In this document: piece by piece, positions 1 to 5,984 of the stretch | How the letters are laid out: every line of letters begins with the position of its first letter | Numbering within the stretch: position 1 is the first letter of the stretch | DNA from: an uncultured Porphyromonadaceae bacterium | GTDB lineage: Bacteria > Bacteroidota > Bacteroidia > Bacteroidales > Muribaculaceae | DNA length: 8,336 nt | Direction: 5' to 3' | Assembly (NCBI GenBank): GCA_900547825.1 | Contig: URII01000080.1 | Coordinates: forward strand, 1 to 8,336 | Position numbers and translations under genes: made by a program | Notes under the pieces: model-generated | Database searches by the model: none | What the model saw: the letters and a program-made list of their open reading frames with translations, nothing else | What the model was told of the DNA's origin: nothing

Positions 1-309
1 AACTCAGAGAAAATAAAAGCAATCGGTGAGGAAGCCAGACAGATGACCGGACATGTTTCATCAAATATGGAAGTAATCCGGCCAATCCGCCAGGGAGTGA
101 TCGTAGATTATACGGTTATGGAGAAGATGCTGAAGTATTTCATTTCCAAGGCAATGGGTCGCCATGCTTTTCGAAAGCCTAGAATCAGTATCTGTATCCC
201 CAGCGGAACCACAGAGATTGAAAGAAAGGCAGTAGAGGAAGCTACTTATCAGGCCGGAGCAAGGGAAGTGTTTCTTGTGGAAGAGCCGATTGCAGCTGCG
301 CTTGCAGCC
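1..309 (+). pseudogene. mreB: Internal fragment of an MreB-type actin homologue, truncated at both ends
   Basis: MreB is the bacterial actin homologue that guides lateral cell-wall synthesis in rods. The frame reads IKAIGEEARQMTGH, then EVIRPIRQGVIVDYTVMEKML, RKPRISICIPSGTTEIERKA, and AGAREVFLVEEPIAAAL. These match the middle of the MreB N-terminal half, up to the conserved EEPIAAA segment. The usual continuation (GAGxDI, then the DIGGGT phosphate loop) is absent. Wording and codon choice resemble Lachnospiraceae/Clostridia rather than Bacteroidota: several AGA/AGG arginine codons and A-rich codons occur here, while the following kilobases favour CGC/CGT. It has no start in the window and passes in frame into LptD. 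It is best read as a piece of another genome joined here, or less likely a transferred fragment. The right end is approximate (about 296-330). Confidence 0.8.
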
Positions 310-2904
310 ATGCACTCCGGCGGCGCGACTCCTGATGACACGGTTTCGCGTCAGTCTCTGACGCGTATCAACCGTGAGAAAGTCGATCTGGAGGATGTGG
401 TTACTTTCTCGGCAAAGGACTCGCTCGTGCTTATCGGCCAAAACAACGCTTATCTATATGGCGACGGCACCGTAAGCTACACCGACCTGCAGCTCAATTC
501 CGGCGAGATACGCATGGTGCTCGATAGCTCGACAGTATATGCCACGGGAGTCTATGATACTCTCGGCAACGCTTCCGCCACTCCGGTATTCAAGGATAAG
601 TCAGGCGAATACGAATCGCAGACCATGTCGTATAATTTCAAGACCCAGCGGGGCTTTATCACCGATGTCATCACCCAGCAGGGCGAAGGCTATCTCACCG
701 GCGGACGCACCAAGAAGATGGAAGACGGCTGTTTCTTCGTCGAGGACGGTTTCTATACCACTTGCGACAATCACGAGCACCCCCACTTCGGCTTCAAACT
801 CACGCGCGCTAAAGTTACGCCCAAGAAGAATATCGTTACCGGCCCGGCTTATATGGTGCTGGCCGGATTGCCGCTGCCGCTGGCGGTGCCTTTCGGTTAT
901 TTCCCGTTTTCGGAGAAATATTCCTCGGGTATAATATTCCCTACATTCGGCGATGACTACCGCAAAGGGTTCTATCTGAGCGACGGCGGGTATTATTTCG
1001 CCATCAACGACAATATCGACCTTGCCCTCACGGGTGAGATCTACACTAAGGGATCATGGGGGCTTCAGGCGAGATCGACGTATGCCAAGAGATATAAATA
1101 CAACGGATCGTTCAACCTATCGTATCTCAACACGGTGTATGGCGACAAAGGCATGCCCGACTATTCCAAGATGACAAACTTCCAGATTATCTGGAACCAT
1201 AATCAGGACGCCAAGGCCAATCCGAACCTGAACCTGTCGGCCAGCGTGAACTTCACCACGAGCGGCTACACGCGCAACGATGTGAACTCCTATTACAGCA
1301 ATGCTTTCACGGAGAACACCAAGAGTTCGACGGTGAACATGACTTACCGCTTTCCGGGCTCGAAATGGTCGTTGTCAACCACCGCCAATGTGGCCCAGCG
1401 CACACAGGATTCAACACTCAATGTGTCGTTTCCCAACATAACCGTTACTATGGCGCAGACGGCTCCGTTCAAGCGTAAAAGGGCCGTGGGTGCCGAGAAA
1501 TGGTATGAGAAGATAAAACTCTCATATTCGGGCGTGTTCAACAACTCTCTTACGGCCAGGCAGGATGAGTTCTTCAAAAAAAATATTATAAAGGACTGGC
1601 GCAACGGTATGAAGCATTCAGTGCCGGTGTCGGCCACGTTCAATCTTTTCAAATATCTCAACCTGACACCGTCGGTATCGCTCAACGACCGCATGTATAC
1701 CTCGAAGGTGCGCCGTCAGTGGGATCCCGATGCGTCGCGGGAGGTGATGGATACCGTTTATAATTTCTATAACGTGTGGGATTTCTCGGCCTCCGTGGCA
1801 TTGGATACCAAGCTTTATGGCTTTTACAAGCCCATGAAGTTTCTCGGCGACAAGGTGAAGATGATACGCCATGTTATGACACCGAGCATATCTTTCACCG
1901 GGGCGCCTGACTTCTCATCGTCATTTTTCGGCTATTACGGAAATTATCATTACACCGACAACAACGGTCAGCGCGTCGACCGCAAGTATTCATATTTCCC
2001 CAATGCCTTGTTCGGTGTGCCGGGCGAGGGAAAAACAGGGGCTGTGACTGTGTCGATAGCCAACAATGTGGAGATGAAAGTGAAATCCGACAACGACAGC
2101 ATCGGTGAAAAAAAGATCTCGCTGATTGAGAACTTCACCGTGTCGCAGAGCTATAATTTTGCCGCCGACTCGTTGCGCTGGAGCACAATCAACACCAATC
2201 TGCTCCTGAGGCTTGTAAAGGATTTCAATCTGAACCTGAATGCCACATGGGACCCCTATACCTATCAGCTGAATGCCGCAGGCAATCCGGTGAGGGTAGA
2301 CAAGATGCGTTGGAGCTGCGGCAAAGGCTGGGCGCGCCTGTCGAGTATAGGCACCTCGTTCAGCTACACGTTGTCCAACAATACCTTTACCAAAACCAAG
2401 AAGGATGTAGGGTCAAATGTCGACGAGACTACCGGCGAACCCTCGGCGGATGGTGCCCGTGGGGCCGTGCAGGATTCGGCCACGGGTGATTCGGGCTATG
2501 GTAACAATGCTACTCAGATAGGGGCCGACGGATATATGAAATGGACAGTGCCGTGGTCGCTGACATTTAACTATTCCGTGAATTACGGTTACGGCCAGTT
2601 TAACAAACGAAAGATGGAGTATGACGGGCAGTGGACCCAGAACCTGTCGGTGAGCGGTAATATAAGGCCTACCCGCAACTGGAATTTCTCCATGTCGGCC
2701 TCATATAATTTCGACACACATAAGATCGCTTATATGAACTGCTCCATATCGCGCGATCTACACTGTTTCACCATGTCGGCGAGCTTTGTGCCGGTAGGGC
2801 CATATAAGTCATATAATTTCCACATAGCCGTGAAATCCTCGCTTCTCAGCGACCTTAAATATGACAAACGCTCCTCGCTTTCCAATGGTGTGACATGGTA
2901 TTGA
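1..2904 (+). CDS. lptD: LptD-like outer-membrane LPS assembly barrel; chimeric frame with a foreign N-terminus
   Basis: LptD, with LptE, inserts lipopolysaccharide into the outer leaflet of the outer membrane. The frame is open from the window edge; the first ATG (43) lies inside the foreign MreB-like piece and is not a credible start. Numbering from that ATG gives 953 residues. From about residue 90 the protein is Bacteroidales LptD: an OstA-like periplasmic region (LEDVVTF near 115, NNAYLYG near 135, VFKDKSGEYES near 182), conserved TCDNHEHPHF at 240-249, PLPLAVPFGYFP near 277, SGIIFPTFGDDY near 295 and GGYYFAINDNIDLALTGEIY near 315. A long beta-barrel rich in alternating aromatic and polar residues follows and ends in a terminal Tyr, as expected of a barrel. 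A polar low-complexity stretch (786-831) is probably a loop. The native signal peptide is missing, replaced by MreB-like sequence. The LptD identity is secure; the 5' end is not. Confidence 0.85.
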   Translation, partial: NSEKIKAIGEEARQMTGHVSSNMEVIRPIRQGVIVDYTVMEKMLKYFISKAMGRHAFRKPRISICIPSGTTEIERKAVEEATYQAGAREVFLVEEPIAAALAAMHSGGATPDDTVSRQSLTRINREKVDLEDVVTFSAKDSLVLIGQNNAYLYGDGTVSYTDLQLNSGEIRMVLDSSTVYATGVYDTLGNASATPVFKDKSGEYESQTMSYNFKTQRGFITDVITQQGEGYLTGGRTKKMEDGCFFVEDGFYTTCDNHEHPHFGFKLTRAKVTPKKNIVTGPAYMVLAGLPLPLAVPFGYFPFSEKYSSGIIFPTFGDDYRKGFYLSDGGYYFAINDNIDLALTGEIYTKGSWGLQARSTYAKRYKYNGSFNLSYLNTVYGDKGMPDYSKMTNFQIIWNHNQDAKANPNLNLSASVNFTTSGYTRNDVNSYYSNAFTENTKSSTVNMTYRFPGSKWSLSTTANVAQRTQDSTLNVSFPNITVTMAQTAPFKRKRAVGAEKWYEKIKLSYSGVFNNSLTARQDEFFKKNIIKDWRNGMKHSVPVSATFNLFKYLNLTPSVSLNDRMYTSKVRRQWDPDASREVMDTVYNFYNVWDFSASVALDTKLYGFYKPMKFLGDKVKMIRHVMTPSISFTGAPDFSSSFFGYYGNYHYTDNNGQRVDRKYSYFPNALFGVPGEGKTGAVTVSIANNVEMKVKSDNDSIGEKKISLIENFTVSQSYNFAADSLRWSTINTNLLLRLVKDFNLNLNATWDPYTYQLNAAGNPVRVDKMRWSCGKGWARLSSIGTSFSYTLSNNTFTKTKKDVGSNVDETTGEPSADGARGAVQDSATGDSGYGNNATQIGADGYMKWTVPWSLTFNYSVNYGYGQFNKRKMEYDGQWTQNLSVSGNIRPTRNWNFSMSASYNFDTHKIAYMNCSISRDLHCFTMSASFVPVGPYKSYNFHIAVKSSLLSDLKYDKRSSLSNGVTWY
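296..330. other. Breakpoint between MreB-like and LptD-like sequence
   Basis: MreB similarity stops at EEPIAAAL (codons ending near 303), and Bacteroidales LptD-type sequence is recognisable from about 345 onward. The junction keeps the reading frame. A 7-base direct repeat, TTGCAGC, occurs at 290-296 and 302-308, beside the presumed breakpoint. Such microhomology could have produced either a false assembly join or an illegitimate recombination event. The exact base cannot be fixed without homologues. Confidence 0.65.
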
Positions 2905-2956
2905 TGCTATGCGGGCGACATTGAGTGAAAAATTTGTTGAAAAACGTGTGTGAAAT

Positions 2957-2988
2957 TTTGGAAGTCAGAGCGGTAATGCTTACCTTTG
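2957..2988 (+). promoter_or_regulatory. Bacteroidota-type promoter for the rpsF operon
   Basis: A TTTG element at 2957-2960 is followed after 20 bases by TACCTTTG at 2981-2988, matching the Bacteroidota housekeeping-sigma consensus (-33 TTTG, -7 TAnnTTTG). Transcription should begin near 2993-2997, giving a leader of about 35 bases before the rpsF ATG. It lies about 50 bases after the lptD stop, so the ribosomal genes can be transcribed independently of lptD. Confidence 0.75.
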
Positions 2989-3031
2989 CACCGTTTTTAG
3001 AACATCAATTCATTTATTAACGCAAACCAAG

Positions 3032-3430
3032 ATGAATCATTACGAAACCGTTTTCATTTTAACTCCCGTTTTGTCTGATGCACAGATGAAGGAAGCGGTA
3101 GAAAAGTTCACCAAGGTGCTCACCGATGCCGGTGCCGCTATTGTGAACGAAGAACAGTGGGGCCTGCGTAAGCTCGCATATCCCATCAATAAGAAAACCA
3201 CAGGCTTCTACACTCTCGTGGAATTCGATTCCGATCCCGAGGCAGTGAAGAAAGTGGAGACAGCATTCCGCCGCGACGAGCGTGTGCTCCGCTTCCTTAC
3301 ATTCCGTCTCGACAAGTATGCCGCAGAGTATGCAGTCAAGCGTCGCAGCCTTAAAGCAGCCAAAGCAGCCGAGGCTCCCGCAGCAGTTGTAACAGAAGAA
3401 GTTGTTGTAGAAGAAAAAAAGGAGGACTAA
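3032..3430 (+). CDS. rpsF: 30S ribosomal protein bS6
   Basis: bS6 binds bS18 and 16S rRNA on the platform of the small subunit. The 132-residue product begins MNHYETVFILTPVL and shows the family core: WGLRKLAYPINKK at 43-55, GFYTLVEF at 58-65 and RRDERVLRFLTFRLDKYA at 80-97. After about residue 100 comes a tail that is first basic (KRRSLKAAKAAE), then Ala/Val-rich and acidic (TEEVVVEEKKED); such unstructured tails are variable in bS6. The start follows an A-rich stretch (cgcaaaccaag) with no Shine-Dalgarno, which is normal for Bacteroidota. It is first in the rpsF-rpsR-rplI operon, three bases before rpsR. Its last codons (Lys-Lys-Glu-Asp) also form the rpsR ribosome-binding site. In Bacteroidota ribosomes bS6 is part of the pocket that holds the 16S rRNA 3' tail. 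Confidence 0.97.
   Translation: MNHYETVFILTPVLSDAQMKEAVEKFTKVLTDAGAAIVNEEQWGLRKLAYPINKKTTGFYTLVEFDSDPEAVKKVETAFRRDERVLRFLTFRLDKYAAEYAVKRRSLKAAKAAEAPAAVVTEEVVVEEKKED
3418..3425 (+). promoter_or_regulatory. Strong Shine-Dalgarno sequence for rpsR
   Basis: AAAGGAGG at 3418-3425 is complementary to the canonical 16S rRNA 3' tail (CCUCCUUU) over eight bases and lies eight bases before the rpsR ATG (3434). It sits inside the last rpsF codons. It is exceptional here: the regions just upstream of rpsF, rplI, lolA and trxB are A-rich or pyrimidine-rich and have no GGAGG-like motif. Confidence 0.8.
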
Positions 3431-3433
3431 ACT

Positions 3434-3700
3434 ATGGCACAATCAGGTGAAATCCGCTACTTGACCCCCCTGTCGGTAGATGTTAAAAAGAAAAAATATT
3501 GTCGCTTCAAGAGAAGCGGTATCAAGTATATCGACTACAAGGATCCCGAATTCCTCAAGAAGTTCCTGAATGAGCAGGGCAAGATCCTTCCCCGTCGCAT
3601 CACAGGCACTTCGCTGAAATTCCAGCGCCGTGTGGCTCAGGCTGTAAAGCGTGCACGCCATCTCGCTCTTCTGCCTTATGTAACCGACTTGATGAAATAA
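3434..3700 (+). CDS. rpsR: 30S ribosomal protein bS18
   Basis: bS18 forms a heterodimer with bS6 on the 30S platform next to the 16S rRNA 3' end. The 88-residue product has a short basic N-terminal arm (VDVKKKKYCRFKRSG, single Cys23) and the conserved core YIDYKDPEFLKKFL at 32-45, GKILPRRITGTS at 49-60 and KFQRRVAQAVKRARHLALLPY at 62-82. Its length is normal for the family. The start is fixed by an 8-base Shine-Dalgarno match at 8-base spacing and by the 3-base gap after rpsF; it lies in the same frame as rpsF, separated by one TAA. In Bacteroidota, bS18 with bS6 and bS21 sequesters the anti-Shine-Dalgarno tail, so the strong site before this gene may be regulatory (inference). Confidence 0.97.
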   Translation: MAQSGEIRYLTPLSVDVKKKKYCRFKRSGIKYIDYKDPEFLKKFLNEQGKILPRRITGTSLKFQRRVAQAVKRARHLALLPYVTDLMK

Positions 3701-3726
3701 ACCACTTTTCCCCACATCACGACATT

Positions 3727-4170
3727 ATGAAGATCATTCTTAAAGAAGACATCGCCAACCTTGGCTACAAGGACGATATTGTGGAGGTTAAAAACGGCTA
3801 TGGCCGCAACTACCTCATACCTCAGGGAAAAGCCGTTATCGCTACTCCCTCAGCACTGAAGGTTCTCGCTGAGAACCAGCGTCAGCGTGCTCATAAGCTC
3901 GCCCAGATCAAGGCTGATGCCGAAGCGCTCGCCGCTCAGCTGGAAGGCGTTTCGCTCACAATCGGAGCAAAGACAAGCTCTACAGGCACAATATTCGGTT
4001 CTGTAAACAACATTCAGATTGCCGAAGCGCTTGAAAAACTCGGCCACAATGTGGACCGCAAGATCATCTACATCAAAGAGAGCGTGAAAGAAGTTGGCAA
4101 ATACACCGCCACCGTTAAGCTCCACAAAGAAGTGAGTGTAGAGATCCCCTTCGAAGTAATTCCCGAATAA
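3727..4170 (+). CDS. rplI: 50S ribosomal protein bL9
   Basis: bL9 binds 23S rRNA near the L1 stalk base and reaches towards a neighbouring ribosome; it supports reading-frame maintenance. The 147-residue product has the compact N-terminal domain (MKIILKEDIANLGYKDD, then VEVKNGYGRNYLIPQGKAV at 19-37), a long connecting helix (about 42-74, rich in Ala, Gln and Lys) and a C-terminal domain (SLTIGAKTSSTGTIFGSV at 76-93, then IQIAEALEKLG and RKIIYIKE). Length and domain order are typical. It starts 26 bases after rpsR with no Shine-Dalgarno and is the last gene of the operon, followed within 30 bases by a strong terminator. Nothing is unusual in the protein. Confidence 0.97.
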   Translation: MKIILKEDIANLGYKDDIVEVKNGYGRNYLIPQGKAVIATPSALKVLAENQRQRAHKLAQIKADAEALAAQLEGVSLTIGAKTSSTGTIFGSVNNIQIAEALEKLGHNVDRKIIYIKESVKEVGKYTATVKLHKEVSVEIPFEVIPE

Positions 4171-4198
4171 TAAGACAATACTCAATATTCCCTTCCCC

Positions 4199-4235
4199 GG
4201 AGGACGACGCAGTGATGCGTTGTCCTCCTTTTTTT
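4199..4235 (+). terminator. Intrinsic terminator of the rpsF-rpsR-rplI operon
   Basis: GGAGGACGACGCA (4199-4211) pairs with TGCGTTGTCCTCC (4216-4228) across a GTGA loop, a 13-base-pair stem with one G-U pair. Seven T residues (4229-4235) follow directly. It begins 28 bases after the rplI stop. Confidence 0.93.
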
Positions 4236-4259
4236 GTGCCGGCACTGGAGCAGGAGAGG

Positions 4260-4303
4260 AAATAAAAATTACGGTGCGCAATCCGTTGGAAGTCGCGCAC
4301 CGT
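4260..4303 (-). terminator. Intrinsic terminator of the ftsK-lolA-trxB group
   Basis: On the minus strand, ACGGTGCGC (4303-4295) pairs perfectly with GCGCACCGT (4279-4271) across a 15-base loop, and AATTTTTATTT (4270-4260) follows. It lies about 30 bases after the trxB stop. The T run is interrupted by one A and the loop is longish, so it may be weaker than the rplI terminator. Confidence 0.75.
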
Positions 4304-4332
4304 GCATTATTATGATTCTTTATCTCCGGAGC

Positions 4333-5274
4333 TCAGGAGTGGAAAAGCAGGTATTGTTCGGCATCCAATGCCGCCTTGCATCCTGAGCCGGCAGCCACTA
4401 CAGCCTGCTGGTAACGCGGATCGGCCACATCGCCGGCTGCGAACACGCCGTCAACTGACGTGGCTGTGGTGCCACAGGATGTCACTATATACCCGCCCTC
4501 GTCAAGTTTAAGCCATTCGGCGAACGGAGCAGTGTTGGGGGTATGGCCTATGGCGAGAAAGAATCCTTCAACAGGCAGGTCATATTCACGGGCCTCAGGT
4601 GTGCCGGCAGATTCTATGAGGTGGACTCCTTCCACTACGTCCTCGCCGTACAGGCCGAGGGTATTGGTGTTGAAAAGCACCTTGATATTGGGAGTGTCGA
4701 ATACACGCTGCTGCATGACCTTGGAGGCACGCAGATGGTCCTTGCGCACTATCATGTAGACCTGCGAGGCTAATCCGGCGAGATATACGGCTTCCTCGCA
4801 TGCCGTGTCACCACCGCCTACCACTGCCACATGGCGGTTGCGGTAGAAGAATCCGTCGCATGTGGCGCAGGCTGATACCCCCATACCCTGATATTTCTTC
4901 TCGTCCGGTAGACCGAGATAGCGAGCGGAGGCTCCTGTGGCGATAATCACTGTGGCCGCTGTGAGTTCTGTGCCGTCAGCCAGTGTGGCTTTGAACGGGC
5001 GTGAGCCTAAGTCCACGGCCGTTACTGCGCCGTTCCGGAACTCAGTGCCGAAACGTGCTGCCTGCGCGCGCAGGTCGTCCATCAGTTCAGGTCCGGTGAT
5101 ACCTTCGGGATATCCGGGAAAGTTTTCCACTTCAGTGGTGGTGGTAAGCTGGCCTCCGGGTTGGTCTCCCTCCACAAGGATAGGGGCGAGGTTGGCGCGC
5201 GAAGCATATATGGCCGCTGTATAACCTGCGGGGCCGGCTCCTATTATCAGGCATTTTGTTGAAGTATTGCTCAT
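4333..5274 (-). CDS. trxB: Thioredoxin-disulfide reductase
   Basis: This FAD enzyme passes electrons from NADPH to thioredoxin in the cytoplasm. The 313-residue product is typical for the low-molecular-weight family: an FAD-binding GAGPAG at 12-17, GGQLTTTTEVENFPGYP at 40-56, ATG at 112-114, the redox-active CATC at 136-139 followed by DG, a second nucleotide-binding GGGDTA at 153-158, the VRKDHLRAS stretch at 176-184 (NADPH phosphate-contact region), and the C-terminal FAD motif FAAGDVADPRYQQAV at 278-292. All catalytic residues are present. The ATG lies 28 bases after the lolA stop on the same strand and has no Shine-Dalgarno. I see no promoter in that gap, so it is probably cotranscribed with lolA. 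It converges with rplI. Confidence 0.96.
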   Translation of the reverse strand: MSNTSTKCLIIGAGPAGYTAAIYASRANLAPILVEGDQPGGQLTTTTEVENFPGYPEGITGPELMDDLRAQAARFGTEFRNGAVTAVDLGSRPFKATLADGTELTAATVIIATGASARYLGLPDEKKYQGMGVSACATCDGFFYRNRHVAVVGGGDTACEEAVYLAGLASQVYMIVRKDHLRASKVMQQRVFDTPNIKVLFNTNTLGLYGEDVVEGVHLIESAGTPEAREYDLPVEGFFLAIGHTPNTAPFAEWLKLDEGGYIVTSCGTTATSVDGVFAAGDVADPRYQQAVVAAGSGCKAALDAEQYLLFHS

Positions 5275-5302
5275 GGTTTTACTGTTTAAGTCGGGTTTTT
5301 AT

Positions 5303-5923
5303 TTATCTCAGGTCCGTTATGCGGGCCTTCGGGAATTTCTTTTTGTCAAAACGGAATGTAGCGTCACTTACCTTGCCGCCTAACTTTATGGAATTTACAG
5401 TGACATTGAGCGTATGGCCGTCAACGGTTGTGACTGTAAGATGCTTCGGCAGCAGATCTGCTCCGAGCGTCACTGTTACCTTCGATATGTCGAATTTGCG
5501 CGAGGTGGCGGTGAGCAGTATCTTTTTCTGTCCGGCAGGAGCTTTGAGCAGAGATGCTTTATAACCGCGGCTGAAAGCTCCGATTATTGCAAAGGGATTT
5601 ATCTGAGCCAGTTCTTCAGGAGTGGGCTCCATTATGTTTACTTCGCCAGTGGCCGGGGAATAGGCCCACTGTGTGCGCCCGTCATACCATACGGTTATCT
5701 CACCCGGTGAAGAAATATGGAATTTATCACCCGAGATTACGATAGTGCCGGAACCCTTGTGTGATCCCGCCGAGGTTGTGTAGGTCGCGGTGACGGATTG
5801 CGCCGAACGCATCTTGTCGGCCGAGTGCTTTATCAGCTCTGCTGCCGAGTCCGCACTCAGAGCCATTACAGGACATATTGCCGCAATTATCAGAATTATA
5901 CTGAATAGGTAAGTTCGTTTCAT
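5303..5923 (-). CDS. lolA: LolA-like periplasmic outer-membrane lipoprotein carrier
   Basis: LolA carries lipoproteins through the periplasm from the inner-membrane LolCDE complex towards the outer membrane. The 206-residue product begins with a clear Sec signal peptide: basic MKR, hydrophobic YLFSIILIIAAICPVMA, and likely cleavage after ALSA (residue 24). Just after it comes ADKMRSAQSVTATYTT (35-50), the start of the half-barrel. The most diagnostic segment is ITVWYDGRTQWAYSPATGEV at 76-95, with the family's DG-x-x-x-W-x-Y pattern, followed by a proline-containing helix (EPTPEELAQINPFAII). The C-terminal half alternates beta-strand residues, as in this fold. There is no lipobox cysteine, so the protein should be soluble. 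It lies 61 bases after ftsK and 28 bases before trxB. The family is confident; Bacteroidota versions are divergent and mostly inferred from fold and context. Confidence 0.85.
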   Translation of the reverse strand: MKRTYLFSIILIIAAICPVMALSADSAAELIKHSADKMRSAQSVTATYTTSAGSHKGSGTIVISGDKFHISSPGEITVWYDGRTQWAYSPATGEVNIMEPTPEELAQINPFAIIGAFSRGYKASLLKAPAGQKKILLTATSRKFDISKVTVTLGADLLPKHLTVTTVDGHTLNVTVNSIKLGGKVSDATFRFDKKKFPKARITDLR

Positions 5924-5984
5924 GTCTTTATGTTGTTAAAAACGGATCTGACAGCTCGATGGTTCTTAAGCCCTGGGCTGCTTT

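Larger units (their letters stand above)
4171..4332. other. Convergent intergenic region between rplI and trxB
   Basis: This 162-base stretch separates two genes that point at each other. It holds the two terminators listed above, one per strand and not overlapping. I see no credible coding frame or additional RNA in it. Confidence 0.8.

Noticed and set aside
61..441. Minus-strand open frame of about 126 codons
   Set aside because: It spans the breakpoint between two unrelated sequences and is antisense to clear coding, so it has no biological continuity.
539..934. Plus-strand open frame of about 131 codons inside lptD
   Set aside because: It is an alternate frame of well-conserved LptD sequence, with an Arg/Ser/Pro-rich product typical of out-of-frame translation.
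1..2904. A genuine MreB-LptD fusion protein as a new envelope system
   Set aside because: The MreB piece lacks most of its nucleotide-binding site, the fusion lacks a signal peptide, and the codon use of the two parts differs; a join artefact is far simpler.
3415..3421. A_AAA_AAG slippery heptamer in the rpsF frame, as used for -1 frameshifting in dnaX
   Set aside because: A -1 shift would replace the last two residues with about ten before a stop (TGA near 3448) and does not enter the rpsR frame. No stimulatory upstream Shine-Dalgarno or downstream structure is visible, and Lys codon runs are common.
3428..3436. Possible bS6-bS18 read-through fusion, since rpsF and rpsR share a frame separated by one TAA
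   Set aside because: Same-frame adjacency is expected one time in three by chance, and rpsR has its own strong start signal.
3850..4281. Minus-strand open frame of about 143 codons overlapping rplI and its terminator
   Set aside because: It runs through the rplI terminator hairpin and is antisense to a conserved ribosomal gene.
5924..5984. Search for a promoter or terminator between ftsK and lolA
   Set aside because: No TAnnTTTG element and no stable hairpin with a T run is visible on the minus strand; only an A-rich stretch before the lolA start.
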